Shown: positions 9,300 to 20,870 of the stretch, piece after piece | Layout: each line of letters starts with the position of its first letter | Position numbering within the stretch: the stretch's first letter is position 1 | NCBI RefSeq assembly: GCF_000364445.2 | Contig: NZ_CP043538.1 | Span: 1,371,612-1,435,611, forward strand | Source: Methylobacterium mesophilicum SR1.6/6 | GTDB taxonomy: Bacteria > Pseudomonadota > Alphaproteobacteria > Rhizobiales > Beijerinckiaceae | Reading direction: 5' to 3' | Length of the DNA stretch: 64,000 nucleotides | Notes under the pieces: generated by a model | What the model saw: the letters and a program-made list of their open reading frames with translations, nothing else | What the model was told of the DNA's origin: nothing | Databases searched by the model: none | Program-made: the position numbers and the translations under genes

Positions 9300-9960
9300 A
9301 AGCGGAAACCTGAACTCGAAGACCCTCGAAGAGCCTCCGTGCGGAGGGCATCGCATTTGGTCAAGGTGTGTTCGTTGCCGGAGCGCAACTGAACGATGGA
9401 TCACCCGGCACACGCAGCGACAGCGGCTCTCTCGCTGCCAATGTCGTTCGCCACAGCGGTGTAAGAAGTGCGCGACCCCTCAGGTGGCGCCGCGCATCCG
9501 GCTCATGGGCTGGCTGGTGCCGGATGCACTACAGCTAGCAGCAACTGCACAACCAAAAACTTGCATACACGTGGGCGACATACGAATTCGGCGCCAATAC
9601 TTCGAGAACGTGCATGGGCTGCAGACCATTAAAGGGGCGATCCCAGGCAGACGTGAGTCACACTAGCGGAGTGGTCCTGACTACGGCGAGGACGCTTTTA
9701 CCGGATATAAAATTCGAGGCTGCGCTGGTTGAAATCTGGTTCGGCACCCGCTCATTCGCTCGTGAAAGGGGCCTGAGCGACGCTTCACGTCCGGTTTCGG
9801 GAACTAACCGCCCGCGATTGTATGGCGAGGCTGGGCGCCAAGCCGAATGTCCGGGCTCGCGCGCGACGGAAATCCGGCGTGACGGAGTCTGGCCGAAAAC
9901 GGCTGGGCCGCTTGAGAATAAGCCCATCAAAAAAGTGGACAGCCTCCCATTGACCCCGGT
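9300..9960. other. Intergenic region without recognisable gene
   Basis: About 660 bases between the DUF6629-like gene and the DUF1236-like gene. Several open frames exist but none has a convincing ribosome-binding site, codon pattern or familiar motif. The middle (about 9540-9760) is noticeably more AT-rich than its surroundings and may carry promoters. Confidence 0.4.
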
Positions 9961-10375
9961 TTACTCGATGACCTCGACGACACGGCGCGTGCTCGGGTCA
10001 ACGAGCACGGGCTGGTCGTTGACGACGGTGTAGTTGTAGTTCGGCAGGGCGAACTCGGTGGGCACGTCGTAGTAGACAACACCGTCCTCAGGCAGAATGG
10101 TCCCGACCCGGACGGGACGAGCGTAGGTGAAGGACGGACGCCGCTCGCCGAGCGCATAGACCCGGAAGCGCGCGCGGCAATCGACGCCGAGGATGCCGTT
10201 GGCCGTGCCGACCGCCGCGCCGACCGCGCCGCCGACGACGGCCCCGAGGGGACCGGTGATCATCTCACCCCGGTTGGCCCCCTCTTGCGCGCCCCCGCTC
10301 CAGGCCCTGAGCCTGGGCGGAAGCCGCCCAGGCCAACGTCACCGCCGCAACGGTGAGCCCGACATTCCATACCAT
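9961..10375 (-). pseudogene. DUF1236-like secreted protein with apparent frameshift
   Basis: The main frame encodes a glycine-zipper segment (GAVVGGAVGAAVGTANG) followed by a DUF1236-like C-terminus ending VLVDPSTRRVVEVIE. The apparent ATG at 10263 lacks a signal peptide. Upstream in another frame, ATG 10375 opens a good signal peptide, MVWNVGLTVAAVTLAWAASA, which runs out of frame near a G-rich tract around 10285. The body frame can also be read upstream of 10263 (GAQEGANRGE). A single-base indel near 10280-10300 would join the two. It is therefore either a recent pseudogene or a sequencing error in a G run. Confidence 0.65.
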
Positions 10376-10434
10376 CGTCTCTTTTCCCGAGTACCGAGGG
10401 TCCAACCCCATCGAGATTTACTCGCCTCGGATAG

Positions 10435-11748
10435 TTAACGACCGCCAGTGACGACGCGCAGGGGCGCGGCGGCGAGGTCGGCCGTCGAGCCTACGGTGTC
10501 CTTGAAGCCGCTGCCGACGTTCGAGAGGTGCTCACCGTAGGTCTCGCGCGTCTGCGGGTCGACGATGGCCACCGGTGCGGCCACCGCCAATGCGGCTCCG
10601 GTCGCGATGGTGGAGGCAGCGCCAGCGGCCGTGCTCACAAGCCGGTCGCCGATGCCGACCTGCCCGTCCGAGATCGGCTGCCCGTCCGCGAGGCGCTTGC
10701 CCAGCAGCGCGACGACCTCGCCCGAGGCAAACTTGCCGTGGTTGAGCGGGTCGTCGCCCTTCACGGTCGACAGGTTCAGCACACCGATGTTCTGACGCTC
10801 CAGCTCGGACCGGTACGGCTCGGCGGTCGGGTCGATGGCCCCCAGCCGCACGCTGTCGCCCCACACCAACCGCGAGACCGCGAGTGCTTGGTCGTCGCCG
10901 GACACCATCAGCGTCAGCCGCGGCCGGTCCGGCCCCATGTCGCGGAACGCCTCACGGGCGAGGTCCATGTCGACGTCGGGCGCGGCCAGGATGACGTTGC
11001 GGATCTTCGGCGCCACGCGCCGGTCGCGGATCGCCATCTGCCGCAGGCTCTCCAGGGTCAGCCAGTTCCCCATGGAGTGGGCGAGTACGGTGACATCGCC
11101 GACATTCGGGTCTTTGGCCAGATCCCGCAGCAGGGTCTCTAGGCCGTTTCGGGAGAAGTTGGTGCTCTCCCGGTCGTAGCCGTAGGCGAGCACACTGCCC
11201 TTGGACGGCCACGTGAACAGGACCGGGGCGACCTCGGCGCTGGAATCATGGACGATCTGCGCGAACCGGAAGACGGCGTCCTCGAACTTGTTGTTGAAGC
11301 CGTGCACGAACACCAGCACGTGGCGCTTGGCTCCGCGGCGGACGGCGCGACCGGTCCAGGCCGCGACCTTCGCGCGGTCGACGGGCTCGGCGCGCAGGGC
11401 GACGAAGTCGGTAGCGGGATTGCCCGGCAGGGACTTCGGCCACTGGACCGAGCCGGGCTGGCGCGTGGCATCGGGCGGGATCGAGACAGCGAGGTCGGTG
11501 TAGGTCACCGCATCGCCGCGTTCTCCAGAGAACAGCACGCCGCGGTCTGTCGCGGACTTGCGGGTCGTTGCAACCAGCATGTCCACGCGCGACGTACCTG
11601 GAAGAGGCTCGACGGCAGAGATGGGGAGCAGAACCCCCGTCGGGCGGCCGGCACAGGCTGGCAGCGACAGGACCAGCAAGGCGACCAAGGCCGTGCGCAA
11701 GGCTTTGTTACTCGGTTCCGCCACCTGCGCCATCCACACATGCTTCAT
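10435..11748 (-). CDS. Alpha/beta hydrolase lipoprotein (DUF900 family)
   Basis: A lipoprotein of about 437 residues. The N-terminus has a hydrophobic stretch ending LSLPACAG, a lipobox placing it in the envelope. The hydrolase core contains HVLVFVHGFNNKFEDAVFR and the nucleophile elbow LAHSMGNW, and DUF900 proteins share this layout. The C-terminal 90 residues are Ala/Gly-rich (AAGAASTIATGAALAVAAP) and may interact with the membrane. The start is uncertain: ATG 11748 and ATG 11733 are both possible, and a TTG at 11784 is less likely. The substrate is unknown. Confidence 0.8.
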   Translation of the reverse strand: MKHVWMAQVAEPSNKALRTALVALLVLSLPACAGRPTGVLLPISAVEPLPGTSRVDMLVATTRKSATDRGVLFSGERGDAVTYTDLAVSIPPDATRQPGSVQWPKSLPGNPATDFVALRAEPVDRAKVAAWTGRAVRRGAKRHVLVFVHGFNNKFEDAVFRFAQIVHDSSAEVAPVLFTWPSKGSVLAYGYDRESTNFSRNGLETLLRDLAKDPNVGDVTVLAHSMGNWLTLESLRQMAIRDRRVAPKIRNVILAAPDVDMDLAREAFRDMGPDRPRLTLMVSGDDQALAVSRLVWGDSVRLGAIDPTAEPYRSELERQNIGVLNLSTVKGDDPLNHGKFASGEVVALLGKRLADGQPISDGQVGIGDRLVSTAAGAASTIATGAALAVAAPVAIVDPQTRETYGEHLSNVGSGFKDTVGSTADLAAAPLRVVTGGR

Positions 11749-11842
11749 GCAAACCGTGACGGACGTCGCTTCACGAACCGTCAAGGTCCGAGCGCACTAA
11801 CGGGTGATTGCGGCATCAGGCGGGCTTCGGGCCCTCAGTTGT

Positions 11843-12034
11843 CTAAGGAGACGCGAGGACGATGCGGACCTTCTTGGCCGGAGCAGATTGCGTGCGCGGC
11901 GGGACAGCCTCAACCTCGATCTCGGCGGGGACCTCGACTGACTTCCCGGAGCCGCGGAGCGCAGGATCTGTCCCGGCGGTCGATGGAGCGACGGCCAGGA
12001 TGGACAGTGCGAGGGCGGCGAGGACTGACTTCAA
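11843..12034 (-). CDS. Small secreted hypothetical protein
   Basis: A 63-residue product with a clear signal peptide (MKSVLAALALSILAVAPSTA) and a short, charged mature part ending PAKKVRIVLASP. No family was recognised. It lies between the hydrolase lipoprotein and the AI-2E permease, all on the minus strand but with separate spacing. Confidence 0.5.
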   Translation of the reverse strand: MKSVLAALALSILAVAPSTAGTDPALRGSGKSVEVPAEIEVEAVPPRTQSAPAKKVRIVLASP

Positions 12035-12108
12035 GGCGACGGCCCAAGACTTGACTGTGTACTCAGCAGATAATGGCCAAGCTGAACGTCGGTTCCACCG
12101 TCACGCCG

Positions 12109-14082
12109 TCAGGCCGCTCGCACTGTGTTGGACGAGCTCGCCCCTGGGGACGAGCCGGCGGCGACGGCGAGGCAGGCGTCCACGGCCTCGCGCAGCGACG
12201 ACACGTAGGCATCCGCGCCGACCTCCCGGCCCAGCGCTGCGTCCGTCAAGACCTTCTCGCCCACCGGCCACAGCCCCACCAGCACGGGGATGCCCGGTGC
12301 GCGTCGCTTCAGCCGCTCCAGCAGGTAGCGCAGGTGCGAGGGGTTCCCGGTGATGTCGAGATAGGAGACGCACACCATCGCCACACCCGTGAGGTCGAGC
12401 TCACGGATGCCCTCGCGCGAGGCGGACTGGTACGGGGTCACGCGCGCGCCAAGCCCATGCTTGCGCAGCAGCTGAGCCAGCATCGCCGAGGAGGCCTCGT
12501 CGAGGGGACCGCGCCCGGCTAGGCACAGCACGGGAGCCTCGCCTTGCCATGCCTCCGGTAGCGCATCCCGCGGCGGGGCTTGCGCCGGCACCGCCTCGGT
12601 TTTTGGATGCGCCCGCTCGGCTAGGGTCGGCGTGTCGCTTGGGTTGATCTCGCTCGCCCTCACGGCTGGCTCGGCATCGACGTGATCCTCGAAGTCCTCC
12701 ACCAGGGATCGTGCCGAGGCTCGGATGTTGTCGAGCTGAGCGGGGGTGACGACCCCGCGCGCGAAATCGTTGGCGGCGAGCTGCAGTCCCTTCAGAGCCA
12801 CCTCGTCGTAGTACGAGGACAGGGAGCGCTCCTTGAGCATGCCCTCGGCGACGTCTCGCACCTCGTCGGGGTCGCCGGCGAGCATGCGCTGATAGAAGTT
12901 CTCCACCGGGGTCAGCGGCGGCCGGTCGCCGAGCAGCACGTCGAAGAACTCCAAACTGTCGACGTGGCGGCCGAGCACCACGAGGCAGACGGTGAACGGC
13001 GTGGCCAGGATCAGCCCGATGGGCCCCCACAGGAACCCCCAGAACAGGGTCGAGACGATCACTGCGAAGGGCGAAAGCCCGGTGGAATGGCCGTAGAGCA
13101 GCGGCTCGACCACCTGCCCGAACACTGGCTCGGCGATCAGGAACAGGGCGGCGGTCGCGATCACCATCGACCAGCCCGGATCGACGGCGGCCGCTAGCGC
13201 CACCGGGAACACCCCCGAGACGATGGCGCCGATGTACGGGATGAACCGCATGATGGCGGAGAGCACGCCCCACAAGAGAGGATTCGGTACGCCGATGAAC
13301 CACAGCCCGACGCCGACGATGACGCCGAAGGCCGCGTTCATACCGAGCTGGGCCAGGAAGTAGGTGCCGAGCCGGCCGGCCGCGTCGTCCATGGCCACCG
13401 TCGTGCGGTGCAGATCGCTCGATCCGAACAGGCGGATCATGCGGTTGCGCAGGTCCTCGCGCTGTAGCAGCAGGAATACGACGACGACGAGGACGATGCC
13501 GACGTCGGTCAGCGGCGAGACGACCGGGCCGAGGACTTTCTCCGCCAACGCCAGCGGCGAGGGCTCGGGCTCTTGAACCCGCACGAGCTGCGCCTTCGGC
13601 GTGTCGCCAGCGGGGCCTGTCTCGGCCGTCGTGCCGGCGGCGTCGGCCTTCTGCGTGACGTCTTGGACCTGATGATTGAATTTCTGGAGGAGCTTGTTGG
13701 CCTCGCCGAGCCAGCCCTGCTGCAGTCCAGCGAACTTCTTCTGCACCGTTGTCTGGTACTGCGGCAGATTGCCGGCGAGGCCCGCGACCTGGGTGCCGAT
13801 CACCGCGCCGATGCCGCCGAGTACGGCCAGCGCCAGCAGGACCGCGACGATGACCGAGGGCACGCGCCCGAGCTTGATCCGCCGCAGCAGGTTGACGACC
13901 GGCGCCAGGACGAAGCTGAGCAGGATGGCCAGCACCAGCGGGACGAACACCTCGCGACCGAAATACAGCGCGGCGATCAGCACGACACCGACGGCGAGGG
14001 TCAAGAGGCCGCGCAGGCCCGGCACGAGCGGCGGCGGGACTTGGGCAGGCTGCTTCGGGGCGCCCGTAGTGTCGGTCGGCAT
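12109..14082 (-). CDS. AI-2E family transporter with extra C-terminal domain
   Basis: This 657-residue inner-membrane permease belongs to the TqsA/PerM group. ATG 14082 follows a GAGGAG ribosome-binding site. Eight or so helices span roughly residues 24-395, with family motifs FVLAPVVNLLRRIKLGR and the C-terminal WGFLWGPIGLILATPFTVC. Normal family members stop near residue 400. Here a soluble tail follows: a helical part (about 400-500), a Pro/Ala-rich linker, then an alpha/beta domain (about 525-640) with VLCLAGRGPLDEASSAML and GIPVLVGLWPVG, reminiscent of B12-binding or receiver-like folds. The substrate is not deducible; the tail suggests regulation. Confidence 0.85.
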   Translation of the reverse strand: MPTDTTGAPKQPAQVPPPLVPGLRGLLTLAVGVVLIAALYFGREVFVPLVLAILLSFVLAPVVNLLRRIKLGRVPSVIVAVLLALAVLGGIGAVIGTQVAGLAGNLPQYQTTVQKKFAGLQQGWLGEANKLLQKFNHQVQDVTQKADAAGTTAETGPAGDTPKAQLVRVQEPEPSPLALAEKVLGPVVSPLTDVGIVLVVVVFLLLQREDLRNRMIRLFGSSDLHRTTVAMDDAAGRLGTYFLAQLGMNAAFGVIVGVGLWFIGVPNPLLWGVLSAIMRFIPYIGAIVSGVFPVALAAAVDPGWSMVIATAALFLIAEPVFGQVVEPLLYGHSTGLSPFAVIVSTLFWGFLWGPIGLILATPFTVCLVVLGRHVDSLEFFDVLLGDRPPLTPVENFYQRMLAGDPDEVRDVAEGMLKERSLSSYYDEVALKGLQLAANDFARGVVTPAQLDNIRASARSLVEDFEDHVDAEPAVRASEINPSDTPTLAERAHPKTEAVPAQAPPRDALPEAWQGEAPVLCLAGRGPLDEASSAMLAQLLRKHGLGARVTPYQSASREGIRELDLTGVAMVCVSYLDITGNPSHLRYLLERLKRRAPGIPVLVGLWPVGEKVLTDAALGREVGADAYVSSLREAVDACLAVAAGSSPGASSSNTVRAA

Positions 14083-14231
14083 ACGCTGAACTCCTCGACG
14101 CGGGCCGGTGCGCCGCGTGTTCCTCCTAACGTCGTCGGCCTCGTTTCGTCCCGTCACGCCTTCCCGCCTGGGGAACGAGGGCATGGCGGACATCTTGCCA
14201 GGACAGCACCGTCTCAGGTGGAGATCCGGCC

Positions 14232-15056
14232 ATGCGCATCCGTTGCGGCTACACCGTCGCCCTCGATACCTTTGCTCCGACCCCGATGGTGCTGCTGCTC
14301 AACGTGCGCCCCGAGCGTCAGCCAGACCTTCTGAGCCGCGAGGTCATCGCGTTCGACCCACCGGTCCAGCCAAGACAGTTCCGCGACACGTTCGGCAATG
14401 TCGCCACCCGCATCCTCGTCCCAGCTGGGCGCATCACCATGTCGGCGGACTTCGAGATCGAGGATCACGGTCGCCCTGACGACCACGCGCCGGACGCCCG
14501 GCAGATCCCGGTGCGGGACCTACCGGACGAGGCGCTGCCGTTCCTGCTCGGCTCGCGCTACTGCGACACCGACAAGCTCTCGCAGGCCGCCTGGGACCAG
14601 TTCGGCTCGACGCCCGAGGGCTGGGGGCGCGTCCAGGCCATCGTCGACTACGCGCACGGCCGCCTGCGCTTCGACTACATGCAGGCCGACGCGACCCGCA
14701 GCGCCTTCGACGGCCACGCCCAGCAGATCGGCGTGTGCCGAGATTTCGCCCACCTGGCCATCACGCTGTGCCGGTGCATGAACATCCCGGCGCGCTACGC
14801 GACTGGCTACCTCGGCGACATCGGCGTGCCGAAGGACCCGGCGCCGATGGACTTCTCGGCGTGGTTCGACGTCTACCTCGACGGGCCGGCGGGACCGCGC
14901 TGGTACACGTTCGACGCCCGGCACAACCGACCGCGGATCGGCCGCATCGTCATGGCCTACGGCCGCGACGCCACGGATTGCGCGATCACCACGAGCTTCG
15001 GCCCCTCGCCGTTGGCTAGGTTCACGGTGCATACGGACGAGGTCGAACCAGGCTGA
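14232..15056 (+). CDS. Transglutaminase-like cysteine protease family protein
   Basis: This 274-residue protein has an N-terminal beta domain followed by a transglutaminase-like core. The catalytic cysteine is Cys169 in IGVCRDFAH, and an aspartate lies in WYTFDARHN near residue 227. The position normally held by the catalytic histidine, just before the hydrophobic WFDVYL strand, reads DFSAWF with Ser209. It may therefore use another histidine or be a distinct subfamily. No signal peptide is present. It diverges from the AI-2E transporter. Confidence 0.82.
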   Translation: MRIRCGYTVALDTFAPTPMVLLLNVRPERQPDLLSREVIAFDPPVQPRQFRDTFGNVATRILVPAGRITMSADFEIEDHGRPDDHAPDARQIPVRDLPDEALPFLLGSRYCDTDKLSQAAWDQFGSTPEGWGRVQAIVDYAHGRLRFDYMQADATRSAFDGHAQQIGVCRDFAHLAITLCRCMNIPARYATGYLGDIGVPKDPAPMDFSAWFDVYLDGPAGPRWYTFDARHNRPRIGRIVMAYGRDATDCAITTSFGPSPLARFTVHTDEVEPG

Positions 15057-15363
15057 GCAAGCTGGGTGATGCCTGACCGGGGAGTGCCTGACGGCGCTTG
15101 AGGTCGCAGCAATCGCCCTCGGCTTGCGGCCGCTGACCACTCCGCGTCACGACCGCACGGCTCAGGCCTGGGGGCCAGCGTCACCGCCTCGCGGGCGATC
15201 CAACGACAGCCTCAGTCGAACGACGCCGCGGTGGCTACTGATCTCTGCGCCCGCCACGGTGGGACGCGGTAATGGTTCGCGTCGACGTCGTTCACGAATG
15301 GGCGATTGCTCGCGGGCTGCCGTGTTTCCAAGCTATAGCCACGGAGACGCCACCGGAAATTTC
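15057..15363 (+). other. Intergenic region without recognisable gene
   Basis: About 307 bases before the MHYT kinase. The kinase frame stays open upstream to 15124 but codes for Arg/Ser-rich sequence unlike a sensor, so this is read as non-coding leader. No clear promoter or terminator was recognised. Confidence 0.4.
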
Positions 15364-18021
<2,658 letters not shown>

Positions 18022-18302
18022 CCGAACGCCGCCGCGTTGGCTCCATCATCGTTCGCGAAGTGTCCCATAGGCGCTGAATACAGGGAGAGCCATGTCCCAC
18101 GTTCTCTCGGGCGGCCTAGGCGCGCCTGAGACTGGTGTTGACCGGCTCCGAGGTCGACAGCCCTGACGGGTCAGGGGCGTTCTCAGCCGTGGGCGCCGCA
18201 TGCCGACGTTGCGGGCGACCGCGCGTCAACAGCAAGCTTGCCCCGGCTCGCAACGAACCGTGGCCGTTAGCCGTTGTAAGTGCCCATGAACGGACACCCC
18301 CT

Positions 18303-18383
18303 ATGACCGTCCTCGCCTTACTCGTCGCCGCCAACTTCGCCATCGCGGACACCTTTTCCCTCTCGGCGGTCGCAGCCGACTGA
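18303..18383 (+). CDS. Possible 26-residue leader peptide upstream of CorA-like gene
   Basis: ATG 18303 opens 26 codons rich in Ala, Val and Leu, ending at TGA 18381. The stop merges with an AAGGGG sequence that would be the ribosome-binding site for the GTG start at 18399, an arrangement suited to translational coupling. The remaining bases between 18022 and 18303 show nothing recognisable. Short open frames occur by chance in high-GC DNA, so confidence is low. Confidence 0.25.
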   Translation: MTVLALLVAANFAIADTFSLSAVAAD

Positions 18384-18398
18384 AGGGGTTGCCCGCAC

Positions 18399-19409
18399 GT
18401 GCCGTCAATGCCGATAGGCAGGCCCCTGCCCGGACTGCTCTGGGCGATGTCCTTCGACGAGCGGGGCTGCGGACGCCTTCTGGCTCCGGACGAGGCGCTG
18501 CCGGATCTCGACGCATTCGGCGGGGGCTTCCTCTGGCTGCATTTCGACTTGAAGGCCGCGGACCTGGGGTCGCTGAACGATGCCGGGCACGTCGGGACGC
18601 GGTCGCTCGCCGAAGCCGTCTTCAGGGAGGACGAGCACCAGCGCGTCACAGTCGCGGACGGGCATGTCGGCGGCGTGGTCGCCGACCTCGCCCGGCCCGG
18701 GGCCAAGCCCGACATCGCCGGCCGTCTTCACTTCGTCATGGGTCCGCGGTCGCTGGTGAGCGGGCGCCGAGGCCTAGCCGAGAGCCCGGACGCCACGCGG
18801 ACGATCGCCCAGGAAGGGCGCCCGATTCCCTCCCCCGTGCTGCTGCTGGAGACGATGGTCGGCTTCGTGGTCGCCGCCATGGCGGCGACGGGGCAGAGGC
18901 TCGCCGACGAGGTCAACGGCATTGAGGACCGCGTGCTCGACGGGCGCGTGCGCGACGACCGACGGCGCCTGGGGCCGATCCGCCGGAGCGCCGTGCGCCT
19001 GCACCGGCAACTGCTTGGGCTCGCCGCTGTGTTCCACCGGTTGGAGGAGGACGACCTAGCCCGGGACCTGCACGGTCCCGCAATCGCCGTGGCGGCGCGG
19101 CTGGCCCAGCGGTTGGATGCCCTCGACCGTGACGTGACCGCACTCGCCGAGCGCGCGCGGCTGCTGCAGGAGGAGCTCGCGGCCCGCGTGGCGGAGGAGA
19201 GCAACCGCCAGCTCTACGTGCTGTCCATCCTCTCGGCTCTGTTCCTGCCGCCGACCTTCATCACCGGCCTGTTCGGCATGAACGTGAAGGGTCTGCCGTT
19301 CGCCGACGACCCTTGCGGTTTCCTGTTCGTGGCTGGGCTGAGCCTGCTGTCGGCGGCCGCGACCTACGGCATCATCCGGGTGCTCGGCATCCGCCCGCCG
19401 CGCGGTTAG
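18399..19409 (+). CDS. CorA/ZntB-like divalent metal transporter
   Basis: This 336-residue protein has the CorA superfamily plan: a cytoplasmic N-terminal domain, a long helical stalk (about 150-270, with DRVLDGRVRDDRRRL and many Arg/Glu residues), and two C-terminal helices. The signature GMN lies in FITGLFGMNVKGLPFAD near residue 290. The overall pattern is closer to ZntB than to classical CorA. GTG 18399 has AAGGGG about 10 bases upstream; ATG 18408 is the alternative. The direction of transport and the ion cannot be told. Confidence 0.87.
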   Translation: MPSMPIGRPLPGLLWAMSFDERGCGRLLAPDEALPDLDAFGGGFLWLHFDLKAADLGSLNDAGHVGTRSLAEAVFREDEHQRVTVADGHVGGVVADLARPGAKPDIAGRLHFVMGPRSLVSGRRGLAESPDATRTIAQEGRPIPSPVLLLETMVGFVVAAMAATGQRLADEVNGIEDRVLDGRVRDDRRRLGPIRRSAVRLHRQLLGLAAVFHRLEEDDLARDLHGPAIAVAARLAQRLDALDRDVTALAERARLLQEELAARVAEESNRQLYVLSILSALFLPPTFITGLFGMNVKGLPFADDPCGFLFVAGLSLLSAAATYGIIRVLGIRPPRG

Positions 19410-19675
19410 AGGCCAATGCCGTCCGAGCGGAGTTCCGCGATGACCCTCTCCCGCCACTTCTCCGCCTCCAACATCAGGACATCGTAGCCCTTCTCCAGGA
19501 TCGGGCTAGCCATAACGCCGGTCAGTGCGGTCTCGAACTCCGCGCCCGCGACTTCTCCATCGGTGACGATGATGTTGGCAGCCGCTGAGACGCCGGCCTG
19601 CATCAATGCCTCGTCGCCGGCATAGGCGGCGACCGTCTGACGGAAGCGTGCGAGGAGATCTTGTACGAAGGGCAT
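19406..19675 (-). CDS. TerB-like protein, probably C-terminally truncated
   Basis: This 89-residue product resembles the start of tellurite-resistance TerB-family proteins: DEALMQAGVSAAANIIVTDGEVAGAEF matches the helical pattern with the acidic DGE motif. Family members normally continue for another 50 or more residues, whereas here the frame ends in EKWRERVIAELRSDGIGL. Its stop overlaps the end of the convergent transporter gene by four bases, so the gene has probably lost its 3' end by rearrangement. Function is uncertain. Confidence 0.55.
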   Translation of the reverse strand: MPFVQDLLARFRQTVAAYAGDEALMQAGVSAAANIIVTDGEVAGAEFETALTGVMASPILEKGYDVLMLEAEKWRERVIAELRSDGIGL

Positions 19676-19705
19676 GCCGGTGTGCTGCTGAGCGAGGTGA
19701 AGCCG

Positions 19706-20077
19706 CTATGCGAAGGCTTGGGCAGTGGCACGCGATCCACCGAGGCTGACCTGGCGCCGTCCACCCCCGCCGAGCATGCCGTGGCTCGGCGCTGCGTAGG
19801 GACGTCGAGACAGTTCGTAGAGCTGGCTGCCGACGAGGCCGGCGGTATCGATGAGGATTGCCTCTTCGCAGGTCGCAGCCACCTGCACGCCGATCTGATG
19901 GGTGTGGCTGCGGCCATAAAGCCAGACGGCGAGCTGCGCCCGCGTCCCTCCTGATATGCCGTCGAGCAGACCAGAGCGCACATCGGGTTCTGCGCGAGTG
20001 AGCTGCGCTACGAATTCAAGCGACACAGGGCAGTCGCTGGCGAAATTCGCAGCGGTGATCGAACGAACCTGGTTCAC
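19706..20077 (-). CDS. Hypothetical protein
   Basis: A 123-residue product reading from a GTG at 20077; the frame continues upstream to an ATG at 20179, but the added residues look non-coding. The body (SLEFVAQLTRAEPDVRSGLL, then RAQLAVWLYGRSHTHQIG) has ordinary protein composition and mixed helices. No family is identified. It precedes the TerB-like gene by 30 bp on the same strand. There is no recognisable gene between 20078 and 20344. Confidence 0.45.
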   Translation of the reverse strand: MNQVRSITAANFASDCPVSLEFVAQLTRAEPDVRSGLLDGISGGTRAQLAVWLYGRSHTHQIGVQVAATCEEAILIDTAGLVGSQLYELSRRPYAAPSHGMLGGGGRRQVSLGGSRATAQAFA

Positions 20078-20344
20078 GCGAGGTACCTGCGAGCTGATGC
20101 CCGCAGGGTTGGTGGCGCATGGTTGACGAAGCCTAACGACGGGCCAGCCGATGCGGCGTTCGATGATCAGTGGCACCACGTGGCGCTGCCCCCAGGATCA
20201 CTGGTGCGCGTCGCCGGATCGGCGAGGACGCGGTCGATACCGACGCGGCCTCGTGGGGCGGCTTGCAACGACCGGGCTTGGCGCGGGTTTCCCAAGCTTC
20301 GAGTTACACGCCCCGATCCCACCGATTCGAACTCCAGGAGCAAC

Positions 20345-20758
20345 ATGTCCCGCGAGAGCAGCATCCAGGCGACCGAAAAGTTTGGCGAGCTCGTCAACGG
20401 CGGCCGGTTCGACGCCTTTCCCGAGGTCGTCGCCCCGGACTGCCACGATCACGATCCGGCGCCGGGCCAGCATATGGGCCCCGAGGGATATCAAGCGTTC
20501 TTCACGCAGCTTCGCTCCGCCTTCCCCGACATGCAGGTCGAGGTAAAGAAGCTCGTCGCGGATGGGGACAGCGTCGCCTTCGCTTACACGCTCACCGGCA
20601 CCCACCATGGCGACTTCAACGGGCACAAGCCGACCGGGAAGGCCATCAAAGTCCGTGGCATGCAGATCGGCCGCTTCGTGGATGGCAAGATGGTCGAGCG
20701 GTGGGGTTCATCCGACGAGCTCGGCATCCTGAAGCAGATCGGCGTCATTGAGGGTTGA
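20345..20758 (+). CDS. SnoaL-like ester cyclase family protein
   Basis: This 137-residue single-domain protein of the NTF2 fold starts at ATG 20345, preceded by AGGAGCAAC. Family features are PEVVAPDCHDHDPAPGQ near residue 30, the FFTQLRSAFPDMQVEV strand-helix pair, and FAYTLTGTHHGDFNG near residue 80. Related proteins range from polyketide cyclases to stress-associated proteins with no known substrate. It stands alone on the plus strand. Confidence 0.82.
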   Translation: MSRESSIQATEKFGELVNGGRFDAFPEVVAPDCHDHDPAPGQHMGPEGYQAFFTQLRSAFPDMQVEVKKLVADGDSVAFAYTLTGTHHGDFNGHKPTGKAIKVRGMQIGRFVDGKMVERWGSSDELGILKQIGVIEG

Positions 20759-20870
20759 CGAATGCCTCCGCGAGGGCGTCCCCGCCGCGGGACGTCGTCA
20801 GGGCATGACCCCGGAGCGGCCCACCGGCCGCCCCGGACGCTCACGAACTGACCGTTGGCTGTCCGACTCC

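Noticed and set aside
9614..10033. 139-codon plus-strand frame
   Set aside because: No ribosome-binding site, odd composition, and it overlaps the DUF1236-like gene antisense.
20281..20340. tRNA-like wording (GATTCGAACTCC) that could be a left attachment site
   Set aside because: It does not match the 3' end of the tRNA-Lys at 35390-35465 beyond a few bases and is not part of a cloverleaf.
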